From Prosapia bicincta (taxonomy: Eukaryota; Arthropoda; Insecta; Hemiptera; Cercopidae), in assembly GCA_036971475.1 (NCBI GenBank), contig JBAIZL010000001.1:95945350-96009349 (forward strand): a stretch of DNA of 64,000 nt, read 5' to 3'. Under the pieces are notes generated by a model, which had not been told where the DNA came from, searched no databases, and saw only the letters and a list, made by a program, of their open reading frames with translations. The position numbers were made by a program, and so were the translations under genes. Of this stretch, positions 41,535 to 53,669 are shown in pieces. Every line of letters begins with the position of its first letter. Position 1 is the stretch's first letter.

Positions 41535-44500
41535 TACAGAAATTAATTCATCAAAAATTATGTTCTACGCCTTATGTTGTAAAGTATTTGGAATTGCTAG
41601 ATAAAAAGTTTTAGGTAGATCATATCTAAAATAAATCCATAACATTCTTCCAAATCATATATGGACACAGAGAAGAAAATGTTTCTGATTCATGATAGGC
41701 CTATATATTTTCACCTGAAACTTGAGCTATTATTATATTAAGCTACACATATATAAGTTTCTTTCTCAGTAGTAGTACTTACTTATATGTTGTATATTGT
41801 ATTAGATAGTTTTTGTGCTGTTAGACTAACAAAAAGCTTTAATAACAATCTATTTTTATACCTAAAAAACAAAACCATTTTAAATACAGTAAGCTCAAGC
41901 ATATCAGGTTTGTATTTGAATTTTTTTAAAAATAAAACCATTTTGGTAGATTTTTTAGTTTAAACTGAAGGTGTAGGCCTAATTGGTTTCTCAAAGGTTT
42001 GAGTTAGCATGAATTCTAACCTAGATGGTATTATGTCAAGCCAATGTAATTAACTGAGATACCGGTAACTAACATGTAATTGACAAGAGAAATTTGATTC
42101 AATTTGTATCGCCGTATCAGTGTTCAGTAATAATCTCAGAGGCATACAAATAGAATGTTAGCTTATAATTATCTTCATTTGAAATGAATTACCTAAATAT
42201 TTTTCACAATTTAAATAAAAGTATTTAATGTTTAAAATTAAATAAGTTAGCAGATAAGAAATTACTAGGTACTAAGTAAAGGAACGTTGATATTAGAAAA
42301 CATATTTCTAACATTATTTAAATCCCCAAATTATAACTTAAATTTATTTTACATCTACAATAATATGACAATTGGAAGGCATTTGAACGTGACTAAGACT
42401 TCGGGAAATTATGTATTTTGTGTTACTATCTGATCTTTTTATATTTTAAATCCTATGAGCTTGAGTTGACAAACCTGTATAAACTTTGAGTAGAGAAGAT
42501 AGTAGCCATTTTAGTTCTAATGTTAATCTTATTATTAATTTCTACCAGAAGGTTTTTATTGTGTTCTGTTTACCACAATTTTTCTGTTTTCGTTATAACT
42601 CAGCTTTCTATTCATAATTTCAAACAGATCTTGATTTTCTTCAAATAAAATTCCTGCACATCTCTTGACCTATATTTAAGTACTATGGGTTGTGCTTGTA
42701 TATTATATCTGCTTGTAAGAATTTGATTCCTCCATTTTTTTTCATATGTTCCTACTGTTTCAGTTTTGTTTATTGTATCTTCTCTTGTGCTAGTTATTCA
42801 AATTACTCTTTTTTAATTGCTCTCAATTTTTGTCTTGTAGTTTTCATTTTATTAGCGTGGATCTTGAACATTCTTTTTTTTAATTTTCCCATAACTCAAA
42901 TGGATTAGGTAAATATTAGTTTGAAAATGAATTAATAATTCCTTACTTACTTTTCTGGGTTTAAGCTTTTTTTTAGATTAAGTATCTTGCGTTTTGTTGT
43001 AAATGAAGTAGGTAGTGTAGTAATATTGTAAAATGGTTTACATTATTAGGGAGTAATAATAGTAGAATTTAGTTCATGTTTGGAATTTATTAAAGGATAT
43101 TAAAAAACAAGCTTTTTAACAAACTTATACCAATAGATAAATTATTATATAAATATTCCTTTGAGTACTATCTCTTCTAGGTATGTGACATTATCTGTTT
43201 TATACAATCTTTTCTCTTCAATGACCACAATAACTGATAATTACCTAGCTTTTTTTTAAGTTATTCACATTTCTCTCGAAAGATTTCTTGTCATTAAAGT
43301 AATAGATTTACCAAGTGAGATGTTTAAAAAGTGAAAAAAATGACTAGGTTATTTCCCCCCAACCTCTTAACGTTTAACAGTCTCAAAACTGATTTTTCTA
43401 AACAAAATTATTTTTATCAGATTATTGTGTAAGATATACTGATAAGAAAAATTATGTATAGGTTTAAATATGGTTTTATTTTTTTGCAAACATACCCTCA
43501 AATTTCTACAACTTCCATAAATTTAAAAAACCTTCACATAAATCTATACAAATTTTACTTGCTAACTCGATGTTTGCAGGTTTGTATTATAATAAGCATG
43601 CATGAGGACTGATGTTTTCGGTTAGTCTATTAGTTGGATAATAAATTATTCTTATGCTCTTTAAAAATTCTTAATGGAAACAAATTATGTAGAAATTTGT
43701 AGTTTAGATGTTATTATAAGGATGGTACCTGATGATAATGATTTTTAACCTTTATGATTATGTTCTTGGAACCTAGCCTCTAACCTTGTTTTAATCACAA
43801 GAAGATAAAAGTGTCAAACATAATCACCAAAACCCCTCATACATATAATTTTAATTCAAATTAGTTGTAAACAATTTTGCAAATTTTGTTCAGAATTGAA
43901 AAATTAACTTTGATTTGAAAACACATTGAAGGAACTCTTGGTTTTTCACTTAAATATAGATCTAATATCTGATTTTTCATGTTTGTTTTTAATTCCCACT
44001 TTACAATACTCCTTATTATTTAAATTTTAAAACTCTCATTTAAAGTCTTGTTTTTTTTAATTAAAAAACCCTGCTTAACTATTTTAGCCTAATGTGGAAT
44101 GTTTCATCTGTATTCGAACTTAAACTTTCCACAATATTTGAGTGTTAACATAATATTTTGGTATAATTTATATTTGTTTGTGCCTTTGAATGCCTGGAAA
44201 GTGGAATATAATTTTCAAATTAAACTTAAGTGCAATATCATTTTTAAAATAAAGTTTTCATATTTTCAAAGCAATTTGTTAATTGGTTTTTAAAGTTATT
44301 TTTAATAGAGTTAATGAATATTCTCTGTTTATACTTTATATGAGGAATAGTCTTTATAGCCTTTGTTCTCTGTAGCCACAAACAAACTTTACAATTAAAC
44401 AGAGTACAGTTGAAAGGGTGAATTTTAATGAATTATCTTGGACTTACCACCAGCTAGATGTAATGTTTGCTGTGAAGTTTGAATAATTAGGGAAATTTAT

Positions 44501-44679
44501 AAACCCAGAATGGATTGTATTTCATCATAATTAAGAAAGTTACAAAAAGACCTAATTTTTTAAAACCTTTGGTTCTATAGCCATTACCATAGAATTATTT
44601 TGGGCTTTAATAATTGCCATATGAAACGGCGAAAAACATAAAGTATATTCTTTTAGATGAATCTTGTATTAATTTTAAA

Positions 44680-44850
44680 TGCTTAAGATTGTTATTTAAA
44701 CTCATTTAATGTGTTTAAGGATAATGACCGATCACAGACCAATTCATGCTACTACAAAAACACTCAATTAGTCTGTGAACTGTCATTAACCTAAAACACA
44801 TTAAATAGTTATTAACAATACATTAAATTAAGTTTAAGCACTTAACTTAT
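44680..44850. repeat. Imperfect inverted repeat
   Basis: ATTTAATGTGTTTAAGGATA near 44706 is mirrored near 44785-44810 (CATTAACC, AAACACATTAAAT), with GATCACAGACC and AGTCTGTGA inside. No hammerhead-like core seen. Confidence 0.6.
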
Positions 44851-46301
44851 GCTGTATAATTGTAAACAATGAGATAAATTGGAAGTTTCTTTGTCTCACT
44901 ATTATGAATGTTTAATATAAACAGATAGAAGGACTGATTGAAATGAAATTAGATTTTGCAATCTAAAAAGAACTTGATTTTGTATGACTACTGCTTAGAG
45001 ATATTTTGCTTAATTATATCAACTAACTTTAAAAAATATCTTGGAATATTTTATTTTTTTGCCAAAGTGATCAAACTATAAGTTTAATAAAATATAAATG
45101 ATCTTTCTACTGTAAAATGTACACACTTGATATATAAAAAAACGTTTTTATAAAAACGATTTTCTTAAAATTTAGGTGTTTATAAACTTATAACTTTTAT
45201 ATTAATTACAATCACTTATCTATGATAACATTTATTTTATGGTTAAATGAAAACCAGATTGTTGGAGCTAAAGCTGTAGGAAAGCTTATACTATTATGAA
45301 GGCTATTATTAATTTTACATACAGTAGTTTGTACATTACAAACTTCAAATAACAGTTGAATTTATTATTAAAAAAGCATAAAATACATTTGATCCAACAA
45401 GAGATATAAGGTTTTAAATATATGATAATAAATATTTAACTTATATTAAAACTTTTTTTTTCAGATTGGTTAATTTAACTTTTATCCTTTAAATTTTATT
45501 CATTAATTTTAATAAATTTGGAGGGTTAAGATGCAGAAGGTAATCAAATACTACTTTAGAATAATAGGTTTTTATTGATAAAATTGAAATTAAAAAACAG
45601 AAAGGAATTTTACATAAAAGTATTTGCCCTTAACAATATTATTAAAATTAATACATTTTTATAGCAGAGAAATGTTGAGATAGAATATTTTTTTTGATTT
45701 TATTGAAATTTATTTCTATACATAACAGTTACATTAGAATTTACTGAGTAATTATCTTTATTTTCTTATAAGGGGTTGTAGGCTTGAGAAACAAATACAT
45801 TACTTTTGATCAGCAGTTTGGATTGGACAGGAATTTTAGATAAAAATAATAAAAGAATGAATTATAAACTAGAAGATGATCAAAGTGATTTGTATTTATA
45901 ATAATAAAGCTAGGCTATACATCACACTTATTCTAAAGGGGTTTATACTTCATTTTATGTAATTTTACGTTTTTAAGCCAAAAACACACTTTTCATAGAA
46001 ATGTAATTAATATATTTAAAGAATTATATACACATAAATATTTAGAAAATGTTTTACGGTTTTACAAAAACTTTAATGCACTTTGACATTTGTCACTTTG
46101 TTTCCCCTTTAAATATTATTTTTTATAGGTGGAAAGGGAAGAATTCAAATGAAAATTTTTCTACAAATTTATTAAAAATAAAGTTTTGAAAGGATTATTA
46201 AAAATACTAATTTTTAGTATAAATATACTTCATCTTATTAGATTCATTTAATAAATTAATACTATATATCATCTTGATCTGGTTCTTGTTTCTGCACACA
46301 G

Positions 46302-46383
46302 TGAATAAATTAGACATGATTGAAGTGGCTGTGGCATCTGCTACTATCTCCATGTAACTTATTGCCGCAACCTTCGATTCCTA
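46302..46383 (+). ncRNA. Possible noncoding or 5'UTR exon
   Basis: 82 nt between a good acceptor (GTTCTTGTTTCTGCACACAG) and a consensus donor (CTA|GTAAGTA). All three frames have stops, so it could only be untranslated. The minus strand reads about 58 open codons (VAAISYMEIVADATATSIMS), an alternative explanation. Confidence 0.3.
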
Positions 46384-48070
46384 GTAAGTAGTTTGTGTTT
46401 GTATAGTGTGAAAGTGATTTAAATATTACAAATAACTTGATTAGTTGTGAATTCAAAGGATTTGAAGTAGTTAAACAGAGTAAATACTAAACAGTTTACG
46501 TGATTAAATTTAAGATAAAACCTAAGATTGCTTTTATAAAAAAGGTAAACTCTATAAATTGTAATCAGAAATATTCAAAATAAGCTTTGATATATTTTTC
46601 AATTGTACATTCAATTTATGGTGTGAACCAAATTTATTTATAAAATGTAAAACTGTGATCATCATAATATATCTACGTAACTCAAATTTACCTATAAAAA
46701 ATAAAAATTGTAACTACATAATACCAAGACGGATTTATATTTTATATTTGAAGCATCACCATAGTTAATTTCATTGAAAAGGTCATTTTTACCCAAATTT
46801 TCAGTCATTTTCAGTCTCATTTATAAGTATTTGTTTTTTCTTATTTAGTTAAAACCAAATAAGCTAAGTTTAAAAAAACATACAACTTGTGGGCTCAAAT
46901 TATGACAAATTAGTTTTTATAGAGTAATGCTATCTGTATAATAACGTCGTAAAATATTGCTAAATATTTAGAAGCTTATAACGTAAGTTATTTTCTTTTG
47001 TAGGCTTAATGCAGTCAGGGCAATAGTTTGGCTATTTGCCAAACGCTCGTTTCTAAGTGAAGGCAAATACTTCACTTTATCCCCTTTACTTTATTGAGTC
47101 ATTTTTATTTTGAAATTGCGTTCAAATAACGAACATTAAACGTTTATAATATGATGTATTAATTATGTGTTGATAATAATTAAACAATTCCTTTGGCTAG
47201 CAAATTTAGGTATAAATAATTCCTAGATTTTGAAGTTAGAAAATAGTTGAACAAGTTCTAGGCCACGTTATAAAGTAAATAATTGGCTATGATTGATTGT
47301 AGTCAACATTTCTTAAATGGTAATTTTTTTCTAAACGTAATGCATTATATTCATTACGCTTTCCGGTAGCGTTAGTAATTTTAATTTTAAAAATGCTAGA
47401 GATAAAAATGTTTATGCTACATTCTTATAAAATAATGTAGTGTAAGTCCAATTACTCAATATATATTTTGTGCTATCAAAATTATTTAGTTAGTGGGTAG
47501 GCATAAGGATTGTCTTTTTAAATAAAATCGTAACTCTTCAGGCTAACATATGTAAGTGAACCCTTTGATCGGGGAGAACGTTTTCCTGGCATAATGTTGG
47601 AACTTTTTTTTATAAACTTGCCTTTAAGCGTAATGTTTAAAATGTAAAAAGGTTTTAATCCCCTTTCGTTTTTTGTGTAACAATAAATTCAAACAGTTTC
47701 CATCTTTTTGTATAACGATGCCTCAAAGATCAAAGATTGGTGCCGAAATATTAACGACAAAATTTTATCATGGATTGAAATTAAATTAATGTTTGTTACG
47801 TTGTTAATTCTAAAAAGTACATAATAAATAAAAAAAACAAATTTCTTTAATCACAAAGATTATAACATAATTAAAAGGACAGATTATGCATAGGAATTAT
47901 ATAGTACTTGCACAATGTACTTTATACGAGAGACCTTGAGTATTTGATAAATGAACTACGAATCGTAAACCGTTCTGAATTTACATACACAACATCTCGT
48001 TTAACATACTGTAGCGCCAACCATTCTGTAACAGGAAATTGGAATTTATAATCAATCATTCAATTTATAG

Positions 48071-48122
48071 GAGCGCACAGTGCCCAGTGTAGTAAGGGAT
48101 TCCCATCAGAGTCAATGTGTTT
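48071..48122 (+). ncRNA. Possible small exon
   Basis: 52 nt between ATTCAATTTATAG and TTT|GTAAGTG. Two frames are open (SAQCSKGFPSESMC in one). The minus strand of 48060-48180 also reads well after an acceptor (HIDSDGNPLLHWALCAPIN then stop). Strand and coding status are undecided. Confidence 0.3.
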
Positions 48123-48577
48123 GTAAGTGTAATGACGCCCACTATGCAATCTAATCCGCTTGCGATTCATAGCAGTCCCACTGTAAAATAGCTTAGCTTA
48201 TAACTTAGCCTATATTGAATTTATAGCAAACTCATTTGTACAAAGAAAGGTATAATGGACCTCGCGAGTCACTTAATTTTGAAAGTTTAACATCCTATTC
48301 AGGGTATTTCCAAACCTTTTTATGAAAATAAGATGAAACTGGGAAAAAAATAAGGACAATAGTTTACAAATTTTGGTTTAATCTTAAAATTGATTTTAAA
48401 ATTTGAAAACAATACTAGGATAATACATAACACACACATGACACTATGAACAAAATAATGCTATAAAACATAGCAGTATTTTATAGTAATAATTATTATA
48501 AACCATTAAATCAACAAAGTATCGGACCAGTTAGCTATAGGGATAGGTTGAAATAGGTAAAAAGTAAGAGGTTTAAG

Positions 48578-48690
48578 ACTTGTAGTTCTTGTGTTGTACA
48601 TTTTATTATAAATTAACAATTTCGGTATCATTTGTAAAAAAACCACTACTTACTGATATTTTTCAGCAGACGCGTTTCACACTGGGAGTT
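48578..48690 (-). repeat. Foldback family A, half copy joined to family I
   Basis: The minus arm up to CAGCAGACGCGTTTCACACTG is intact, then stops. The sequence continues into foldback I1. Confidence 0.65.
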
Positions 48691-48816
48691 AAATTTCCAT
48701 TCCTAAAAATTTCGAAATCTTGTTGCTGTTTATGACGAGCTGGTTGTTAATTACTTATTACACTTTTTGCTATTACTTGCGACCCTAAAAGTTGGTAAAT
48801 TGTTAACTTACACTTG

Positions 48817-48852
48817 GAGGAAACGTTTTCGTCTTACGACATCTTCAGCCTC
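48817..48852 (-). ncRNA. Hammerhead-like motif, strict core (family I)
   Basis: 36 nt on the minus strand: stem I GAGG/CCTC, core CTGAAGA (fits CUGANGA), one T, hairpin GTC-GTAA-GAC, GAA, palindromic AACGTT, then T. All core residues are present. Stem III can form only between two molecules. Confidence 0.6.
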
Positions 48853-49174
48853 GTTTTTTTGCCGCTATGAATGCTGCAGTTGTGCTTCCTCGGTACCGTT
48901 TTTTTGAAAGTTAAGTGGTGTGATCGAGTATGGAAAATAACATGAGCATCCTCCACACATGCAACAAAGGCCTTAAATTAAACACACTAGAACAGTATGA
49001 AATATATAGACATAGCAACACGCATAAAAATGACATCCTAATTGAACAAACACGGCACATATAACACATACTCTTCGATCACATCACTTCTAACTTTCAA
49101 AAAAATTGTACCGAATTAGGAAAATGGTGCAGAATGAGGAAGCACAACTGCAGCATTCCTAGCGGCAAAAATAC

Positions 49175-49210
49175 GAGGCCGAAGAAGTCGTAAGACGAAA
49201 ACGTTTCCTC
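49175..49210 (+). ncRNA. Hammerhead-like motif, one core change (family I)
   Basis: The partner of 48817-48852: GAGG/CCTC, core CCGAAGA (U4 to C), the same hairpin, GAA and AACGTT-T. Confidence 0.5.
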
Positions 49211-49619
49211 CAAGTGTAAGTTAACAATTTAACAACTTTTAATTAACAAAAAGTCTGGTCGCAAGTAATAGAAAAAGTGTAATAAGCCTAAAATTTTAAT
49301 GGCAATAACAGTATCCACTGGGAGAACTAAAATTTCATTTGCCGTGATTAGTGGCGTCCACTTTCTTATTATGTTATGTTGCTAATCTTAATAATTGTAC
49401 ATGGAAATATATTACTTCTAAATTAATTAACAAAATTAATGGACATTTTCTGTGACACACTCAACCATCGAAAATAAATAAATTAAAATAAATAAAATAC
49501 AGTCAAAGTAGTAATAATAGATTTACGATTGACGTCGTTCGCGTTAAAATATATTTTTACATTAATTAATACTTGAATTTTAAAGTCCATAACTTTCGGT
49601 AAATCTTATTCTTATGACG

Positions 49620-49755
49620 GACCCAACATCTCCAAGCAGAAGACGCTGATGAAGATCGGCACATAGCGATCGAAAACGTTCTGTCTCAGTAAGTTTGAAC
49701 AAATTTACTAAATTCAAAGTTCGGATAGTCATAAACTATTGTTTAAGTGATTAAT
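49620..49755 (+). repeat. Foldback family B, single arm (copy 3)
   Basis: Half element from CCCAACATCTCCAAGCAG to TTGTTTAAGTGATTAATTAA; it contains the motif at 49641-49686. Confidence 0.8.
49641..49686 (+). ncRNA. Hammerhead-like motif, strict core (family B)
   Basis: Stem I AGACG/TGTCT (one G-U), core CTGATGA, one A, hairpin GATCG/CGATC, GAA, palindromic AACGTT, then C and stem I again. Confidence 0.6.
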
Positions 49756-49868
49756 TAATTAATAATACCTTGTTTTAAGTTGAACAACACAGTACAGGCT
49801 GTCATCCTTATGGAGAATATAGACAGAATAATAACTAGAAATAGGTAAGGAACATAGAAAGTCCCTCG

Positions 49869-50949
<1,081 letters not shown>

Positions 50950-51289
50950 ATTACTTAAACACTGTCTGGGCCTAGTTAAGGATAAGGAAGGATAGGTGAC
51001 TAAAGGGTATGTTTAAATAATTTTCAACAGCAATTTTTTCTGTATTCAGACATATTGTATATTTAATTTTTAATAAACAAAATGTTAACACTTTCGGAAT
51101 TGTACATTACTAAAGTACAACATTTTTTACTTAATATTTCATTTTTATTGGCCAGCCTCCACGTCTACATGTCTTACATTATTTCCTATCATCTACTAAT
51201 CTTTAACTTAGTTATTATGGTTGTTTTGTTAATGTCTTATCCCCCCCAATATTTTAAGAATTTTTTGGGGCTTATTTTAACAATATTAA

Positions 51290-51508
51290 ATAAATTGTTT
51301 TCACTAAGTGAATACGTTTATTTGCTGACGCGATTCAAAATATTCGTTCCTTTAACGAAGCTAACCTCGTACATGTGGAGTGTTAGCTTCGTAAAAGGAA
51401 CGAATGTTTTGAAACGCGTCAGCAAGTAAGCAATTACCTATTCACTTAGTTAAGTATTTTTAAAATTAGTTTAATCAGTGAGTTCAAGATGATTACATCA
51501 ATCAACTT
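51290..51508. repeat. Foldback family C, inverted pair (copy 5)
   Basis: The plus motif region 51382-51430 contains GCTTCGTAAAAGGAACG, GAA, palindromic ACGCGT, C and AGCAAG; the minus arm is at 51321-51365. CAATATTAA at 51281-51289 and 51509-51517 may be a 9 bp target duplication. Confidence 0.75.
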
Positions 51509-51517
51509 CAATATTAA

Positions 51518-53380
51518 TTAGTTTTTGTCATTGTTGATTTCATTGTTGGTGTCCATAAAAAGTGATTATTTTGGGGGTTTGGCGTTTTCTATATAGAGAT
51601 AATTGTACAGGATTATCCAAAATTTATTTTAAACTAATTTAAAGCATTTTTGTGAGGGAAAATATTGCAGTAGCCTAAGCAATTACTATAACACTAATGA
51701 AGAACAAAACGGAAGCTTCTAGCTACAATAAAAACGTGACCGGATTGTTTAACAAGTAGCCCTTCGCGTGTCTCTATCTTGCACCCCAAGGTTTGTGCCG
51801 ATAATTTAACAAGTTTCAAAAGAAATTATCATAATAATGAAAACGAATTTACAATAATAAGTAAATTCAATAATATAGATTTCCAACTTGCGCTTTGTGT
51901 AATTGTCAGTCTATAGGTTCTTAATTTTGCCCCTTTTTTTATTCGCTATCACCTATTGTATAGAGATTCGCATTCAAAAATATTTTTTAATAATTAAATA
52001 TTTATTTTTCTCTCTCGTCGTATTTTCCCCCCATAGAGGTCGTTTTTATATTTCAATAGTATAATATCTCATTGTTTTGAACGACGTAGCCGATACCGTA
52101 CTCTTGATGACACTAATAAACAGATCTAAGAGGTATTCTTTAGGCTGTTAATGTCTGCGACAATTACGGAATGAAGATAGATAATCTAATAAAAAATTAA
52201 AACTAATAATAATAAGCTGGCAAGATTAGAACGAGTCAGGACTATCTTTGAATGGTACATGTATACAGAATTCAAAGTTCAAGTACCTTTGAAGTGAATA
52301 ATATCTTCTAAAACGAATTTAGTCAAATCAAAAAATATTTTGAAAATATATTAAAGTTATTCGCAACTTCAAATGTTTAAACTGTAATTATAAATATTTC
52401 AATAAGCGTTCATATTTTTTTTTTAAATTGACAAAAAGTCTCATTTTCAACATAGCGACGAAACATATTTGAAACATATCGTTCCCGTTTCAGACCAACA
52501 GAACTTTGTAAATGGCAGATAAGCTTCACAATTATGAACGAGAGCGGAGGGTTGAACAGGCATGTGCGGATCTTTAATGAGAGCCAAATTACGACCCCTG
52601 CGGTAACCTGCGGGGAACGTGACAAGCTTCCTAAGTGATTGTCAAGTTATTTCAACGTGATTTCACCAGGACAAGATTTGAAAGACCCCCAACAATATTA
52701 AACTTGAATCGCACGACACAGACGACTGAACTTTAATGAATATGGGTTTTATTTTAATTCCTGTGTTTTGAGATCGCCGTAACAACTAGAGGTGGGCTAT
52801 GAAACGCACGTTATTGCTCGACAAAAGGTTATTGTAAAAACCTTATTTATAGGCCTCATTTGAGTCATATGATTAAAGTAGGGAGGGAAACTAACAGGCA
52901 AATTCATTAGCATTGGTCTTATTTAGGAGAACAGTAGAGTTTTGACCCGCTCAGTGGGGGTGACTGCTTGTTATGAAAGCGGGCTCGCAACGCTGACGGA
53001 TGACTGCAATATCGGTCTGCCAGTAACTTTTGCACCTTCTATCCGCATTCAAAATGATACATAGATTTCTGCCCCCTTCCTTCTTTAATATCGGTTGTCG
53101 CCTGTAGATCTTCTTTAATCTCTTTGCAAGGTTTATTAATCTCTGTTTATATTACCACAACGTCTTCAAATGGCCGCTTGCACTTCTATAATTCTAAACA
53201 ATTAGATATATACAATATAAACACTTTATAGATAGAATTTGATGATCTTCTTTGATAGGCATAATATTCGTTTTAACAATTTCAAAGACTAGCCCGGACT
53301 ATTGTTTCTAGTAGAAATAGTCTATTATTTCTAGTAGAATTAGGGAAACAGCTATTTGGTAATGTTCTAATAACTATTTT
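51518..53380. other. Gene-free stretch, parts GC-richer
   Basis: No gene recognised. About 52420-53100 is less AT-rich and repeat-poor, with short blocks such as CAAATTCATTAGCATTGG. A 71-codon minus frame at 52410-52625 has no known domain. Confidence 0.4.
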
Positions 53381-53382
53381 CG

Positions 53383-53666
53383 AACATCGAAATATTGTTG
53401 CTGTTCATGACGAGCTGGTTGTTAATAACTTATTACGCTTTTGCTATTACTTGCGACCAGTCTTTTTGCTAACTAAAGGTTGTTAAATTGTTAACTTACA
53501 CTTGAAAGAAATGTCTTCGTCTTACGACTTCGCCTCGTCTACGAAACGAGGTGAAGAAGTCGTAAGACGAAAACGTTTCCTCCAAATGTAAGCTAATAAT
53601 TTAACAACCTTTAGTTAGCAAAAAGTCTGGTCGCAAGTAATAGCAAAAGCGTAATAAGTTATTTTC
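53383..53666. repeat. Foldback family I, tight inverted pair (copy 2)
   Basis: The arms meet at about 53535 with almost no spacer. The plus motif 53548-53582 has GAGG/CCTC, TGAAGA (C3 absent), the GTCGTAAGAC hairpin, GAA and AACGTT-T. The minus arm is decayed. Outer ends: CGAAATATTGTTGCTG and its approximate mirror. Confidence 0.8.
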
Positions 53667-53669
53667 GAA

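Larger units (their letters stand above)
39311..46301. other. Gene-free stretch downstream of the FAAH2-like gene
   Basis: AT-rich sequence with few repeats. The only structures noted are the alternating purine-pyrimidine tract at 41493-41534, an inverted repeat at 44680-44850, and a slightly GC-richer island at 40320-40460 with no supported exon. Confidence 0.5.
48713..49286. repeat. Foldback family I, inverted pair with 300 bp spacer
   Basis: The arms about 48748-48905 and 49110-49286 share TAACTTACACTTGGAGG and its complement, plus a TGCTGCAGTTGTGCTTCCTC block. The spacer is about 200 bp of unrelated sequence. Flanking CTTGTTGCTGTTTATGACGA also starts copy I2 at 53396. Confidence 0.8.
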
